Source of the DNA: Lentibacillus sp. CBA3610
Lineage (GTDB): Bacteria; Bacillota; Bacilli; Bacillales; Amphibacillaceae
Reading direction: 5' to 3'
DNA: 64,000 nt
Assembly: GCF_013373365.1 (NCBI RefSeq)
Contig: NZ_CP035925.1
Location: 2,170,001 to 2,234,000 of the forward strand
A model generated the notes under the pieces. The model saw nothing but the letters and a program-made list of their open reading frames with translations, was not told the DNA's origin and ran no database searches. Each line of letters starts with the position of its first letter. Within the stretch, counting starts at the first letter, position 1. The translations under genes and the position numbers were made by a program. Below, one piece after another: positions 8,972-17,397 of this stretch.

Positions 8972-9957
8972 TTGACGAAAAAAATAACAGCGTACAACCG
9001 TGTCGAACAGCCGGTATTGGATGATTTGAGAAAAAGGTATGACGTTCGTTTTTTTAAAGACATCGACACAAAAAACGATCCGGCATTTCTGGAGCATTTA
9101 CGGCAGTCTGAAGGAATCATCGGACTCGAATTGCCTGTCGATGCTGAACTGCTGGACAATGCTCCGAACTTGAAAATTGTCAGTAACGTCTCTGTCGGAT
9201 ACAACAACCTGGATTTGGATAATATGACGAAACGAAACATCATGGCCACCAACACACCCGGAATCCTTACCGATACAGTGGCGGATGCAGTTTTCGGCAT
9301 TCTGGTCGCCACCGCCAGACGTATTCCGGAATTAGATCAATTCGTCAAAAACGGTGAGTGGCAGATCGAATCAATCGAAAGCGACCAATATGGTCTCAAT
9401 GTACACCATAAAACGTTAGGCATCATCGGGATGGGGCGGATCGGTAAAGCAATCGCACAACGAGGGCATTTCGGTTTTGATATGGACATTTTATACCACA
9501 GCCGCAGCCGGAAACCTGATGCCGAGGAAACATTTGACGCCGGATACCGCAGTCTCGATGAATTACTGGAAGAATCCGATTTCGTCTGCATGATCACGCC
9601 TCTGACACCGGAAACCGAGAGAATGATCGGAAAACGCGAATTTCAGTTTATGAAAAAATCGGCCATATTCATTAACGGCTCCCGTGGTCAAACAGTCGTG
9701 AAGCGGAATTGATCGAAGCGCTTCAAAAACGGTGACATCACAGCTGCCGGCCTTGAATGTAATTTGAAAATGAAACCGGTTGATCCAGACAATCCACTTT
9801 TAAAAATGAAAAATGTTGTATCAACACCCGCATAATCGGTCGTCCACCCATGAAACAGAAACTTGCCATGTCACAACTTGCTGCCAAGATCTTTGAAGCC
9901 GGTAATAATGGCGAAACACCACCGAATCTGGTTAACCCGGACTCACGGCAGGACTAA
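8972..9957 (+). pseudogene. D-2-hydroxyacid dehydrogenase (glyoxylate/hydroxypyruvate reductase type), frameshifted
   Basis: NAD(P)-dependent D-isomer 2-hydroxyacid dehydrogenase. The frame from a TTG start (ACGGAGGG upstream) is intact for 246 residues, with VSVGYNNLDL and the Rossmann motif GIIGMGRIGKAIAQRG. It then breaks at about 9690, after INGSRGQ. The rest of the family sequence (ELIEAL, GDITAAGLE, PVDPDNPLLKMKNVV, IGRPPMKQKLAM) follows in other frames to a stop at 9957, so at least two indels are needed and the catalytic His region is lost. It lies between the two inverted MITE-like copies, on the opposite strand to its neighbours. Confidence 0.85.
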
Positions 9958-10071
9958 ACCTGCGTATAAACAGCCCGTACATCCATTTTTGGTACGGCTT
10001 TTGCTGTTTTGAAAGTCATTACGGGAATCACACCAGAGCAGATGATCTACAGTTTGTAAACGTAAAATCTT

Positions 10072-10487
10072 AAACTGCGACGTAGAGTGCCTATGTTGAT
10101 TTCCGTTCCGGGCAGTCCGCCGCACTTAGGGCAACGCTTCAGCCTCCTCGGAAGAAAACCGCTTCCTGCTCAGGTCTAGCTGCCCGCTTTCCCGCAGGAG
10201 TCTCCTGCCCTCCACTCCAATCAACACTTTCAAGAGAGATTTAATTAAACAACACAAAATGAGATTATAAACAGCAAACAGTGGAAGGAAATACGCGGCG
10301 ACTCCAGCGGGAGAATAGGTATAGGTGAGACCCCGCAGTGCGCCAGCAATCTTTTCTGCGAGGAGCGTATGCCTCGCCGAGATTACTTGCAACGCGACGA
10401 GCACGAGGAGGCTCACCAGCCGCCCTAAGGTGCGCGGAGCGTATTTCCGGAGCGGTGTTGGAGCACATTTTCAGTGTGTCGCAATTT
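10072..10487 (-). repeat. MITE-like element, copy B (inverted)
   Basis: 416-bp block bounded by AAACTGCGAC (10072) and GTCGCAATTT (10487). Read on the minus strand its start, TGCGACACACTGAAAA then CGCTCCGGAAATACGCTCCG, matches the start of copy A at 8418, so the two are inverted relatives. The interior differs by indels. Confidence 0.7.
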
Positions 10488-10570
10488 ATCTCAAACTACG
10501 AGGTAAAACAGTTTACGACAAATGCCTTACAAAATGAACCAAACTGTAGACATACAAAATGTCTCTACAC

Positions 10571-11758
10571 TTAAGCCAGCCGGATATTTGGTTTAACCAT
10601 CAGTTCACGCGGGAATTCCGCGAGAATTTCACAACCAGTTTCAGTTACCCTGAACGATTCGCTAATCTCAACACCCATATTCTCCATCCAAATACCGGGT
10701 ATCAAATGAAATGTCATGTTTGGCTCCAAAACGGTTTGATCATCCGGTCTGAGACTTGCTGTATGCTCTCCCCAGTCCGGCGGGTAATTAAGCCCCACCG
10801 AATAGCCCATTCGCGACTCTTTTTTGATACCGCTCTTTTCAATGACACGCCGCCAGACACCTTCCAATTCTTCACATGTAACCCCCGGTCTGACCGCATC
10901 CAGCGTCGTGTTAATCCCTTCAAGTACAACATCTGAAACATACTGCATATCTTCAGAAGGCCTTCCGATCACAGCTGTTCTTGCCAGTGGTGAGTGATAG
11001 CGCCGGTAGCAGCCGGCTAATTCGATAATGACTGGATCCCCATCTTTAAACCTGTCGTCCGTCCAGGTCAAATGGGATGCGGATGTTTTGTCACCCGTCG
11101 GCAGCAATGGAACGATTGACGGATAATCACCGCCAAAATCCTCTGTACCACTTATTTGCGCATGGGATATTTCAGCAACAACATCGCATTCCCGAACGCC
11201 CTCATTAATCATATCGAAAGCCACCTGCATGGCGTTTTCGGAAATTCGGGCAGCTTGCTTAAGATAAGAAATCTCCCGCTCTGATTTAATAATACGTACC
11301 CAGTTCACCATATTGGTACCATCTTTAAAGGTGGCATTCGGCAAACCTTGTGTTAAACGCATATAACTTTTTGCCGTAAAATAATAAGCATCCATTTCAA
11401 CGGCTATTGTTTGTTTATCATAATTTTGTTCATTCAACAAATCACATATAAAATCCATTGGGTGTTTCGTTGATGACTGAACATAACTGTCATCATATGA
11501 AACGATATGACTTTCGTCGAGCCATGTGGTATGCAGGGCCGCATTCGCATCCTGGCCCCGACCGATCCAAACCGGCTGATCTTCATCGATAATAACAATT
11601 AGCATTTGATGAACATAAAATGACCATGCATCATACCCGGTCAAGTAGTTCATGTTCGCCGGATCAGTGATCATCAGTAAATCCACCCCGGCATCAGCCA
11701 TCCGGTACTTTGTATTGTTCAACCGCTCATGGAACTCTGAAATAGGAAATGTTAACAC
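10571..11758 (-). CDS. doeA: DoeA/EutD-type ectoine hydrolase (M24 fold)
   Basis: 395-aa member of the M24 creatinase/aminopeptidase P fold that, in DoeA/EutD, opens the ectoine ring. The N-terminal half has MNYLTGYDAWSFYVHQ (residues 36-51). In the catalytic half the usual metal ligands are absent: the peptidase pattern with two aspartates reads ELAGCYRRYHSPLARTAV here, as expected for the metal-free ectoine hydrolases. GYSVGLNYPPDWGEHTASLR and EPNMTFHLIPGIWM also fit that subfamily. A GTG start at 11758 follows GGGGAGGG; an upstream in-frame ATG overlaps it. It has its own promoter carrying the cluster operator. An Xaa-Pro peptidase is the less likely alternative. Confidence 0.82.
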   Translation of the reverse strand: MLTFPISEFHERLNNTKYRMADAGVDLLMITDPANMNYLTGYDAWSFYVHQMLIVIIDEDQPVWIGRGQDANAALHTTWLDESHIVSYDDSYVQSSTKHPMDFICDLLNEQNYDKQTIAVEMDAYYFTAKSYMRLTQGLPNATFKDGTNMVNWVRIIKSEREISYLKQAARISENAMQVAFDMINEGVRECDVVAEISHAQISGTEDFGGDYPSIVPLLPTGDKTSASHLTWTDDRFKDGDPVIIELAGCYRRYHSPLARTAVIGRPSEDMQYVSDVVLEGINTTLDAVRPGVTCEELEGVWRRVIEKSGIKKESRMGYSVGLNYPPDWGEHTASLRPDDQTVLEPNMTFHLIPGIWMENMGVEISESFRVTETGCEILAEFPRELMVKPNIRLA

Positions 11759-11919
11759 AGATTTTCCCTCCCCGTCATACATACTAGCGATATCATGAAA
11801 CCGCTTACTATTTGTCGACGTTTTGCAGGATGTGCTGTTTTGTGATGAAAATTTGAATCATTGATTGTAAAAAAATCAGGTCCGGAATGCTTGTTAGAAA
11901 TGAATGGACTAGTCTGTCG

Positions 11920-11971
11920 ATTGTCGACAATTGCTTAATTATATTATATTCATGAAAATTCACAGTGTCAA
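11920..11971 (-). promoter_or_regulatory. doeA promoter with the shared operator
   Basis: Consensus promoter on the minus strand: TTGACA (11966-11971), 17-nt spacer, TATAAT (11943-11948). The palindrome ATTGTCGACAAT (11920-11931) sits right after the start site, the same arrangement as at gntR. A further TTTGTCGAC half-site lies near 11811. Confidence 0.8.
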
Positions 11972-12340
11972 TTATTATTTAAATAATTTGAAATATTTAT
12001 TTTTATATAGGTGTTTTCTCAAAACAATACGCATATGGACATCAATACTCAAATGACTCTATGCAAGACCTGTTTCAGAAGCAAATGTGATGATTGTTTA
12101 ACAAGAACCCCGCCTTTCTTTACCCATACATTCCAAACTTAAAACATAACATCCTATTTGGTGTGCCGTTCGTGTATGCAATCTGCTGTCAGAAAAGTGG
12201 GGTAATAACAAAAGAAGTTAAGTTGGCTGCAATAATTGATTTTTACTTTAGTTCTTAAAAATTGATGTGGATCAAGTGAAAAGTCTGCAACAGGTGTCAT
12301 ACTAAATGTGAAATTAAGATTTATCCTGGATGTGGACGCT
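11972..12340. other. 369-bp gap without a recognisable gene
   Basis: AT-rich spacer upstream of the doeA promoter and before the small membrane-anchored protein. I see no convincing ORF, terminator or repeat in it. Confidence 0.5.
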
Positions 12341-12754
12341 ATGAAAAAAATCGTATTCGTTTCAATCATAACGATAACTGCCTCTTTGGCGGTGCTCATG
12401 CAGGTTGAATGGGGAATGCAAAAATTTACGGATACGCTTAATGTGAACCCGGATAACCTAACCGAACTGAAACTATCCCTGCCAAGTGACAGCAGCTATA
12501 AAACGACCGATGATCATGAGACAATCCAGGAATTCGTTGGCTATCTGAAAACGGTAAAGTATAAAAAAATCAGAGGTAATGAGCCATCTGAATTGCCGAT
12601 GAGTGGCAGTATGATTTATTTGTATGAAGATGAAGACGCGGATTTCATCGTTCTTTTTGAAGATAAAGTTCTGATTAGCCACTATTTTTATGAAATGAAA
12701 TCCGGCACAATTGAAATGGAATATCTCAGGAAATATTATCATTCAATTGAATAA
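12341..12754 (+). CDS. small N-terminally anchored protein of unknown function
   Basis: 137 aa from the ATG at 12341; an upstream in-frame ATG at 12308 only adds a hydrophilic extension. The N-terminus MKKIVFVSIITITASLAVLM is one hydrophobic segment without a lipobox cysteine, so it is an anchor or signal peptide; the rest is acidic and soluble (YLYEDEDADFIVLFEDKVL). No family is recognised. It stands alone between doeA and flavodoxin. An extracytoplasmic location is inferred from the leader only. Confidence 0.6.
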   Translation: MKKIVFVSIITITASLAVLMQVEWGMQKFTDTLNVNPDNLTELKLSLPSDSSYKTTDDHETIQEFVGYLKTVKYKKIRGNEPSELPMSGSMIYLYEDEDADFIVLFEDKVLISHYFYEMKSGTIEMEYLRKYYHSIE

Positions 12755-12847
12755 TTATTATTTCGCCCGCACCACTTATATACATCAACAAGCAGCGACC
12801 TTTTCGTAAACGTCCAAAAACTTTCTTAAATATGTCATGTTTTTAAA

Positions 12848-12877
12848 TTGAAAACAGTTCTCATTAGACGGTATAAT
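12848..12877 (+). promoter_or_regulatory. promoter of the flavodoxin gene
   Basis: TTGAAA (12848-12853), 18-nt spacer, TATAAT (12872-12877); the start codon follows 35 nt later after AAGGAGATG. Confidence 0.65.
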
Positions 12878-12912
12878 AAATCCAGGTCAGGATGTTTTAA
12901 GGAGATGATTAT

Positions 12913-13362
12913 ATGGCTAAAGTCTTAGTATTATACGCTAGTCTGACAGGCAGTACTGAAATAATGGCCGAGGAGATGACCAATCACCTAAAAGAAAAAG
13001 GTCATGATGTGGAACATAAATCATTTGACCTCGATCCAATTGACGCTCAGCGATTGGAAGAGTTTGACAGTATCCTGTTTGGATCATATTCATGGGACGA
13101 CGATATTCCGTTTGAAGTGGAAGACTTTTATTTCGATATGGATGATGTTGATCTTACCGGAAAAACGGTTGGTGTTTTCGGATCTTGTGACACTTATTAT
13201 GATATATACGGACCGGCTATTGACACCCTTGCAGCGAAGTCACAGGAACGGAACGCAACTGTTTATGAGGAAAAATTCAAGTTCGAACTTGAGCCGGATG
13301 ATAAAGATATTGACCACGGTTTCGAGTTTGCCGATGCCGTTATAAATCTCGGGGCAAAATAA
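12913..13362 (+). CDS. short-chain flavodoxin
   Basis: 149-aa FMN-binding electron carrier. The phosphate-binding loop is YASLTGSTE near residues 8-16; the aromatic FMN-stacking loops are FGSYSWDDD and GSCDTYYDIYGP, in the expected positions. The length fits short-chain flavodoxins. ATG with AAGGAGATG upstream. It is monocistronic, converging on a reductase across a hairpin; that reductase could be its partner, though proximity is the only evidence. Confidence 0.92.
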   Translation: MAKVLVLYASLTGSTEIMAEEMTNHLKEKGHDVEHKSFDLDPIDAQRLEEFDSILFGSYSWDDDIPFEVEDFYFDMDDVDLTGKTVGVFGSCDTYYDIYGPAIDTLAAKSQERNATVYEEKFKFELEPDDKDIDHGFEFADAVINLGAK

Positions 13363-13396
13363 CCCCTCAAATACCGGACATTGACTTTTTACCAAT

Positions 13397-13433
13397 AACG
13401 CGAATCCAGTAAAAGCGGTACCGGATTCGCGTT
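13397..13433. terminator. bidirectional hairpin between flavodoxin and the reductase
   Basis: 11-bp perfect stem AACGCGAATCC / GGATTCGCGTT separated by 15 nt, located between the convergent genes. U-runs are weak. Confidence 0.6.
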
Positions 13434-13458
13434 AATTTATACCACATAAACCTCATAG

Positions 13459-13551
13459 AAAAAACGCTGACGCGTCTTTTCAGATGCCAGAGGTCAGAGG
13501 CAGGATTGGAAGAAATCGGTGAGTTAGCCGATTTCAAGATTGAAGTCTTCA
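13459..13551 (+). repeat. dispersed ~90-nt repeat, copy 1
   Basis: Contains CTTTTCAGATGCCAGAGGTC, GGATTGGAAGAAATCGGTGA and GTTAGCCGATTTCAAGATTG. The same blocks, with small differences, occur at 18925-19003 and, inverted, at 51980-52074. Confidence 0.75.
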
Positions 13552-13632
13552 TCTAAAATGTTATAGTTTCCAACCTCATTAAAAAACTGCCACAGCGCTG
13601 CCACCATGACAGTTTTGCTATATGAGCCTCTA

Positions 13633-14349
13633 TTAGTAGCCATAAAACTCTTCGGCACGGATGTTATCCTCATTTGCACCGGCTTCAACGAGCATATCAT
13701 ACATCGCATTGACCATATCACCCGGACCGGAAAGATAATAAATGGGTTCACTTACGTCGGATACATAACGTTTCAGCATTTCCTCATCAATATAGCCGCT
13801 TTCCCCGTTCCATTCATCAGCGCCCGCTTTCGTCATGACCGGAATATACTTGAAATTCGGATTCTTTTCCTCAAATGCTTTGAAATCCGATTGAAATGGT
13901 GCATCTTCAGGGGTTGTGTTGGAATGAAGCAGGGTCATATCATGAGAAGTCTGCTTATTCGTTGCTTCGGCTATCATACTTCGAATCGGTGTAATCCCAA
14001 TACCGCCAATAATAAAAACAGCCGGCGTTGACTCTGTTTTATGCAGTGTAAAGTTTCCAATCGGTCCGTCAAATTTCACCTCTGAGCCCTCCGGCAATTT
14101 TTCCAGTTCCCGTTTAAAGGCCGAATCCCGTATTCGTGTTGCCGTCACCAGATCATTTTCGGATGGGGCATGGACAAAGGAAAACTCCCGGCTATTCCCT
14201 TTTTCACCCGTTTCACTTGGATCAATCAACGTAAAATCACCGAACTGGCCCGCCTTGAATTCAAACCCATCCGGCATCTCCCAGTGAAACGCCATCGTAT
14301 CATTCGCGATCTCCTCTTTTCGAAGCAATTTGATTTTTTCTTCTGCCAT
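13633..14349 (-). CDS. ferredoxin/flavodoxin-NAD(P)H reductase-like flavoprotein
   Basis: 238-aa FNR-fold oxidoreductase: an FAD-binding barrel first (FKAGQFGDFTLIDPS, then NSREFSFVHAP), followed by the NAD(P) lobe (AVFIIGGIGITPIRSMI, YYLSGPGDMVNAMYDMLVEA). There is no iron-sulfur domain and no extra N-terminal domain, so it is a stand-alone reductase. The start at 14349 is set by AAAAGGAGTTG. It passes electrons between NAD(P)H and a carrier; the adjacent flavodoxin is a plausible but unproven partner. Confidence 0.85.
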   Translation of the reverse strand: MAEEKIKLLRKEEIANDTMAFHWEMPDGFEFKAGQFGDFTLIDPSETGEKGNSREFSFVHAPSENDLVTATRIRDSAFKRELEKLPEGSEVKFDGPIGNFTLHKTESTPAVFIIGGIGITPIRSMIAEATNKQTSHDMTLLHSNTTPEDAPFQSDFKAFEEKNPNFKYIPVMTKAGADEWNGESGYIDEEMLKRYVSDVSEPIYYLSGPGDMVNAMYDMLVEAGANEDNIRAEEFYGY

Positions 14350-14465
14350 ACGTTTCAACTCCTTTTACAACTAACTCACTGGTAATCATTCTATTTGTAC
14401 TTTTCCCTGAATATACCCGGCTAAACACGAGGCAACATACAACGACCGTTAACCGGGCAAATGAG

Positions 14466-15458
14466 TCAACTATTAAAAATCAGATACTGTACGAAAAAAT
14501 AGCCAATGACCGTTATGATGGAAGGGATACTGTATACCCATAGCGATGCTGAACGTTTTCGCATGAATGCCCAAATCACAACCGCAACAAGTAAGGTTCC
14601 CCCAATCGCTGAAAGGAGATGCGACACAGACGCATCTGCCAGGATCGATCCTTTCTGATAAATGACATCTGAAGCCGCAAGTATAAACATATTTAGCATA
14701 TTGCTTCCAAGAATTGCTCCGGTTGCCAAATTAACGTTTTTTAAACGCAATGCCTGATAAACAGATACCCCTTCCGGCAGTGAGGTTGTCGCTGCAATCA
14801 GAAAGCTTCCTATGAAACTGGAGCCCATACCAGTTACAGCGGCAATCTTGTCACCCGTAATCGAAAGCAATGTTCCCGCTCCCAGTATAAAAATGGCTGC
14901 AATAATAAAGCCGATCACCGCATGTTTCACAGAGATGGATTTCTTTTTGGCCGGTGCTTGTTCCGCTTCCTTTACTTCTTCTTCACTAACGGTTGGTGAT
15001 GGCATTCTGCTGATTACCACCATTCCAAGAATATAAACCATCATGATCAGCAACGCGTCCACACCAACTCCGAAAATGGTATAATCAAGACGAAGCAGCA
15101 ATGCGGCTGATACAAGAATCATCAAAATCAGGCCCAAAATTGCCGTATACTTATGATTGTCACTCGCTAAATGAAATAGCCTGTGCCGCCTGTAATATAA
15201 ATCAAACACCGCAAGTATGAATACATTAAAAAGATTGGAGCCAAGCATATTCCCGACTGCTATATCAACATTATCAATAATGACAGCAGAGAAACTTGTC
15301 GTCACTTCCGGCAATGACGTGGCACCAGCCAGCAAAATCGTCCCGACAATCATCCCGCCCATTGCTGTTTTTTCACTGATCACATCAGCATACTCTGATA
15401 ATTTCATGGCAGTATATACTGTTAATGCAGCTGCTAATAGAAACCATACAAATACCAA
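14466..15458 (-). CDS. Na+/Ca2+ exchanger (CaCA family, YrbG type)
   Basis: 330-aa membrane antiporter with two inverted halves, each with the alpha-repeat of the family: AGATSLPEVTTSFSA with VGNMLGSNLFNVFIL in the first, and ATTSLPEGVSVYQAL with GAILGSNMLNMFIL in the second. About ten hydrophobic helices, with an acidic/lysine-rich cytoplasmic loop (SEEEVKEAEQAPAKKK) between the halves. The TTG start follows AAGGAG by 8 nt. It exports Ca2+ (possibly another cation) against Na+ entry, fitting a salt-adapted host. Confidence 0.88.
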   Translation of the reverse strand: MVFVWFLLAAALTVYTAMKLSEYADVISEKTAMGGMIVGTILLAGATSLPEVTTSFSAVIIDNVDIAVGNMLGSNLFNVFILAVFDLYYRRHRLFHLASDNHKYTAILGLILMILVSAALLLRLDYTIFGVGVDALLIMMVYILGMVVISRMPSPTVSEEEVKEAEQAPAKKKSISVKHAVIGFIIAAIFILGAGTLLSITGDKIAAVTGMGSSFIGSFLIAATTSLPEGVSVYQALRLKNVNLATGAILGSNMLNMFILAASDVIYQKGSILADASVSHLLSAIGGTLLVAVVIWAFMRKRSASLWVYSIPSIITVIGYFFVQYLIFNS

Positions 15459-15629
15459 CGTAACAACTCCTTATGTATTGGGACTGCCCATGCCTATAAT
15501 GTACCCTGAAAGATAAATTTTAAAGACAAAATTAGACATAATACGAGGGAATTGTAACGCAAAAAAATATTAGCAGCCAATAATAACCACTTTCATTCCT
15601 ACAAACGCCCATAATTGTCTATAGCGGAC

Positions 15630-15792
15630 GGCTATAAATTGCGGGAAAATCGCTGTAGTTTAAGTCGAAACCGCTGTAGATTTTTAGCTCGGCGCTGTAG
15701 ATTGATGTGAAATCGCTGTAGTTTGAGAAGAGTTCGCTGCAGATTTAACGAGGTTCGCTGTAATTTGAGCCTGAATCGCTGTAGTTCCAACG
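15630..15792. repeat. 21-nt degenerate tandem array (array 2)
   Basis: Six full units of 21 nt starting CGCTGTAGWTTKA at 15651, 15672, 15693, 15714, 15735 and 15756, with a degenerate unit before and a partial one at 15777. Each unit has a conserved first half and about nine variable bases. The period equals that of the array at 2616, although the conserved sequence differs. Confidence 0.85.
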
Positions 15793-15977
15793 TTAATAAG
15801 CGTAACAACCACGGATGAAGTGATTTTTCGGCAGTGTATCTTTCAATGACAAATTCCAGATCTATCTGTATTTAATGGAAGTCAGGTGGTTCATAACTAT
15901 TTTTTGCACACCCAAACTAATGCACTGTTTAGTATGATATGATACAAACAAAACGATAATTAAAGGAGCGATAAAAC

Positions 15978-17027
15978 ATGACCCAATTCCCCGTTTTCGA
16001 CGGACATAACGATACATTACTCAGACTTCACACATCCGATACTCCAGCATCATTTTTTGAGGAAAGCTCAGATGGACACATTGATTTGCCCCGTGCTAAG
16101 AAAGGTGGGCTTGGCGGTGGTTTTTTTGCCGTATTCACGCCGAATGAAAACTATGAAGTTGAACCGGAAAACTACTTAACGGAGAACGGCTATGATGTGC
16201 CGCTGCCGCCACCAATCTCCCAGGAAAAAGCCTTAGCATTCACAAACGCACTCGGAGCCAGATTATTCAAGCTGGAATCTGAGGCAAATGACCAGTTAAA
16301 AGTTGTGCGGACGGCCGATGAGTTGAAGCATTGTCTGGAAAATGACATCATGGCAGCCATTTTTCATATCGAAGGGGCTGAGGCGATCGATACCGATTTT
16401 AACGCCCTGCATGTGCTTCATCGAGCAGGACTGCGGTCACTCGGCATTACCTGGAGCCGGCCGAATAAATACGGGGAAGGCGTGCCGTTTCGCTATCCAT
16501 CGTCTCCCGATACCGGCGGCGGACTCACAGACGCCGGCAAAGCGCTCGTCCGGAAATGCAATCAGTTGGGCATCATGATTGATAACACCCATCTTAACGA
16601 AAAAGGATTTTGGGATGTTGCCAGTCTCACTGACGCTCCGCTTGTCGCAACCCATTCGAACGCACATGCGCTGAGCCCAATTGCGCGGAACCTGACCGAC
16701 AAACAGATCACCGCCATTGCTGAATCAAATGGTGTTGTTGGTATTAACTATGCGGTAAACATGCTGCGCGAGGATGGCGGGCTCGGAACAGATATTTCGC
16801 TGGATAAAATTGTCCGGCATGTGGCTTATATCGCCGAAAAATTTGGTGTTGATCATGTGGCTTTGGGGTCCGATTTTGACGGCACGACCGTTCCTGACTC
16901 ACTAAAAGATGTCACCGGTTTGCCAAAGCTGGTTGATCGCTTAAAAGCTCATGGTTTTCATGATGACGAACTGAAGAAAATCACACACGGAAATTGGATT
17001 CGTGTGCTGGAAGATACGTGGAAGTGA
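15978..17027 (+). CDS. membrane-type dipeptidase, M19 family
   Basis: 349-aa zinc dipeptidase (renal dipeptidase family) that cleaves dipeptides, sometimes with a D-residue. The zinc ligands are visible in order: the HxD of DGHNDTLLRL near residue 10, the glutamate of HIEGAEAID, two histidines in DNTHLNEKGF and VATHSNAHAL, and LGSDFDGT near the end. No signal peptide, so it acts in the cytoplasm. ATG preceded by AAAGGAGCG. It is a single-gene unit closed by a hairpin at 17158. Confidence 0.92.
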   Translation: MTQFPVFDGHNDTLLRLHTSDTPASFFEESSDGHIDLPRAKKGGLGGGFFAVFTPNENYEVEPENYLTENGYDVPLPPPISQEKALAFTNALGARLFKLESEANDQLKVVRTADELKHCLENDIMAAIFHIEGAEAIDTDFNALHVLHRAGLRSLGITWSRPNKYGEGVPFRYPSSPDTGGGLTDAGKALVRKCNQLGIMIDNTHLNEKGFWDVASLTDAPLVATHSNAHALSPIARNLTDKQITAIAESNGVVGINYAVNMLREDGGLGTDISLDKIVRHVAYIAEKFGVDHVALGSDFDGTTVPDSLKDVTGLPKLVDRLKAHGFHDDELKKITHGNWIRVLEDTWK

Positions 17028-17157
17028 GTTAAAGTACATCTTGAAGCCGATAGCTCTGAGGAGGGTTATTGGGTTTTTAGGTTAAGCCGGAAGCCGTCGA
17101 TATCTGAGATTAACCGCACAACTTCCCCTGTCATCTTAGTTATCCGGGTGAAGTATC

Positions 17158-17203
17158 AAACGAAAAGCTGTTGATAACCATCATATCAACAGCTATTCGT
17201 TTC
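17158..17203 (+). terminator. terminator after the dipeptidase gene
   Basis: Stem around AGCTGTTGATA / TATCAACAGCT extended by AAACGAA / TTCGTTT with a small internal mismatch, followed by TTCCCTCT. Confidence 0.65.
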
Positions 17204-17307
17204 CCTCTGTGGACTGCTTTATCTCCTCTCAAAATTCCTTATTTTACCTGATATATCCTGCTAAAGCCCATTTTTTTAAAATCACCCAATTTGTACAAGT
17301 TTCCCTC

Positions 17308-17336
17308 TTGGAAAAACATACCTTCCATGATACAAT
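17308..17336 (+). promoter_or_regulatory. promoter of the ABC transporter operon
   Basis: TTGGAA (17308-17313), 17-nt spacer, TACAAT (17331-17336), 61 nt ahead of the ATPase start codon. Confidence 0.6.
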
Positions 17337-17397
17337 ACGCTAAAACCTATATTCCCGATAAACTTAGTTTGTTTTAAATGAGGAGTGAAATAAACCC

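Noticed and set aside
17041-17130. Possible fourth copy of the dispersed repeat (GGTTAAGCCGGAAGCC, TTAACC arms)
   Set aside because: Similarity to the three clear copies is too weak and the flanking blocks are missing.
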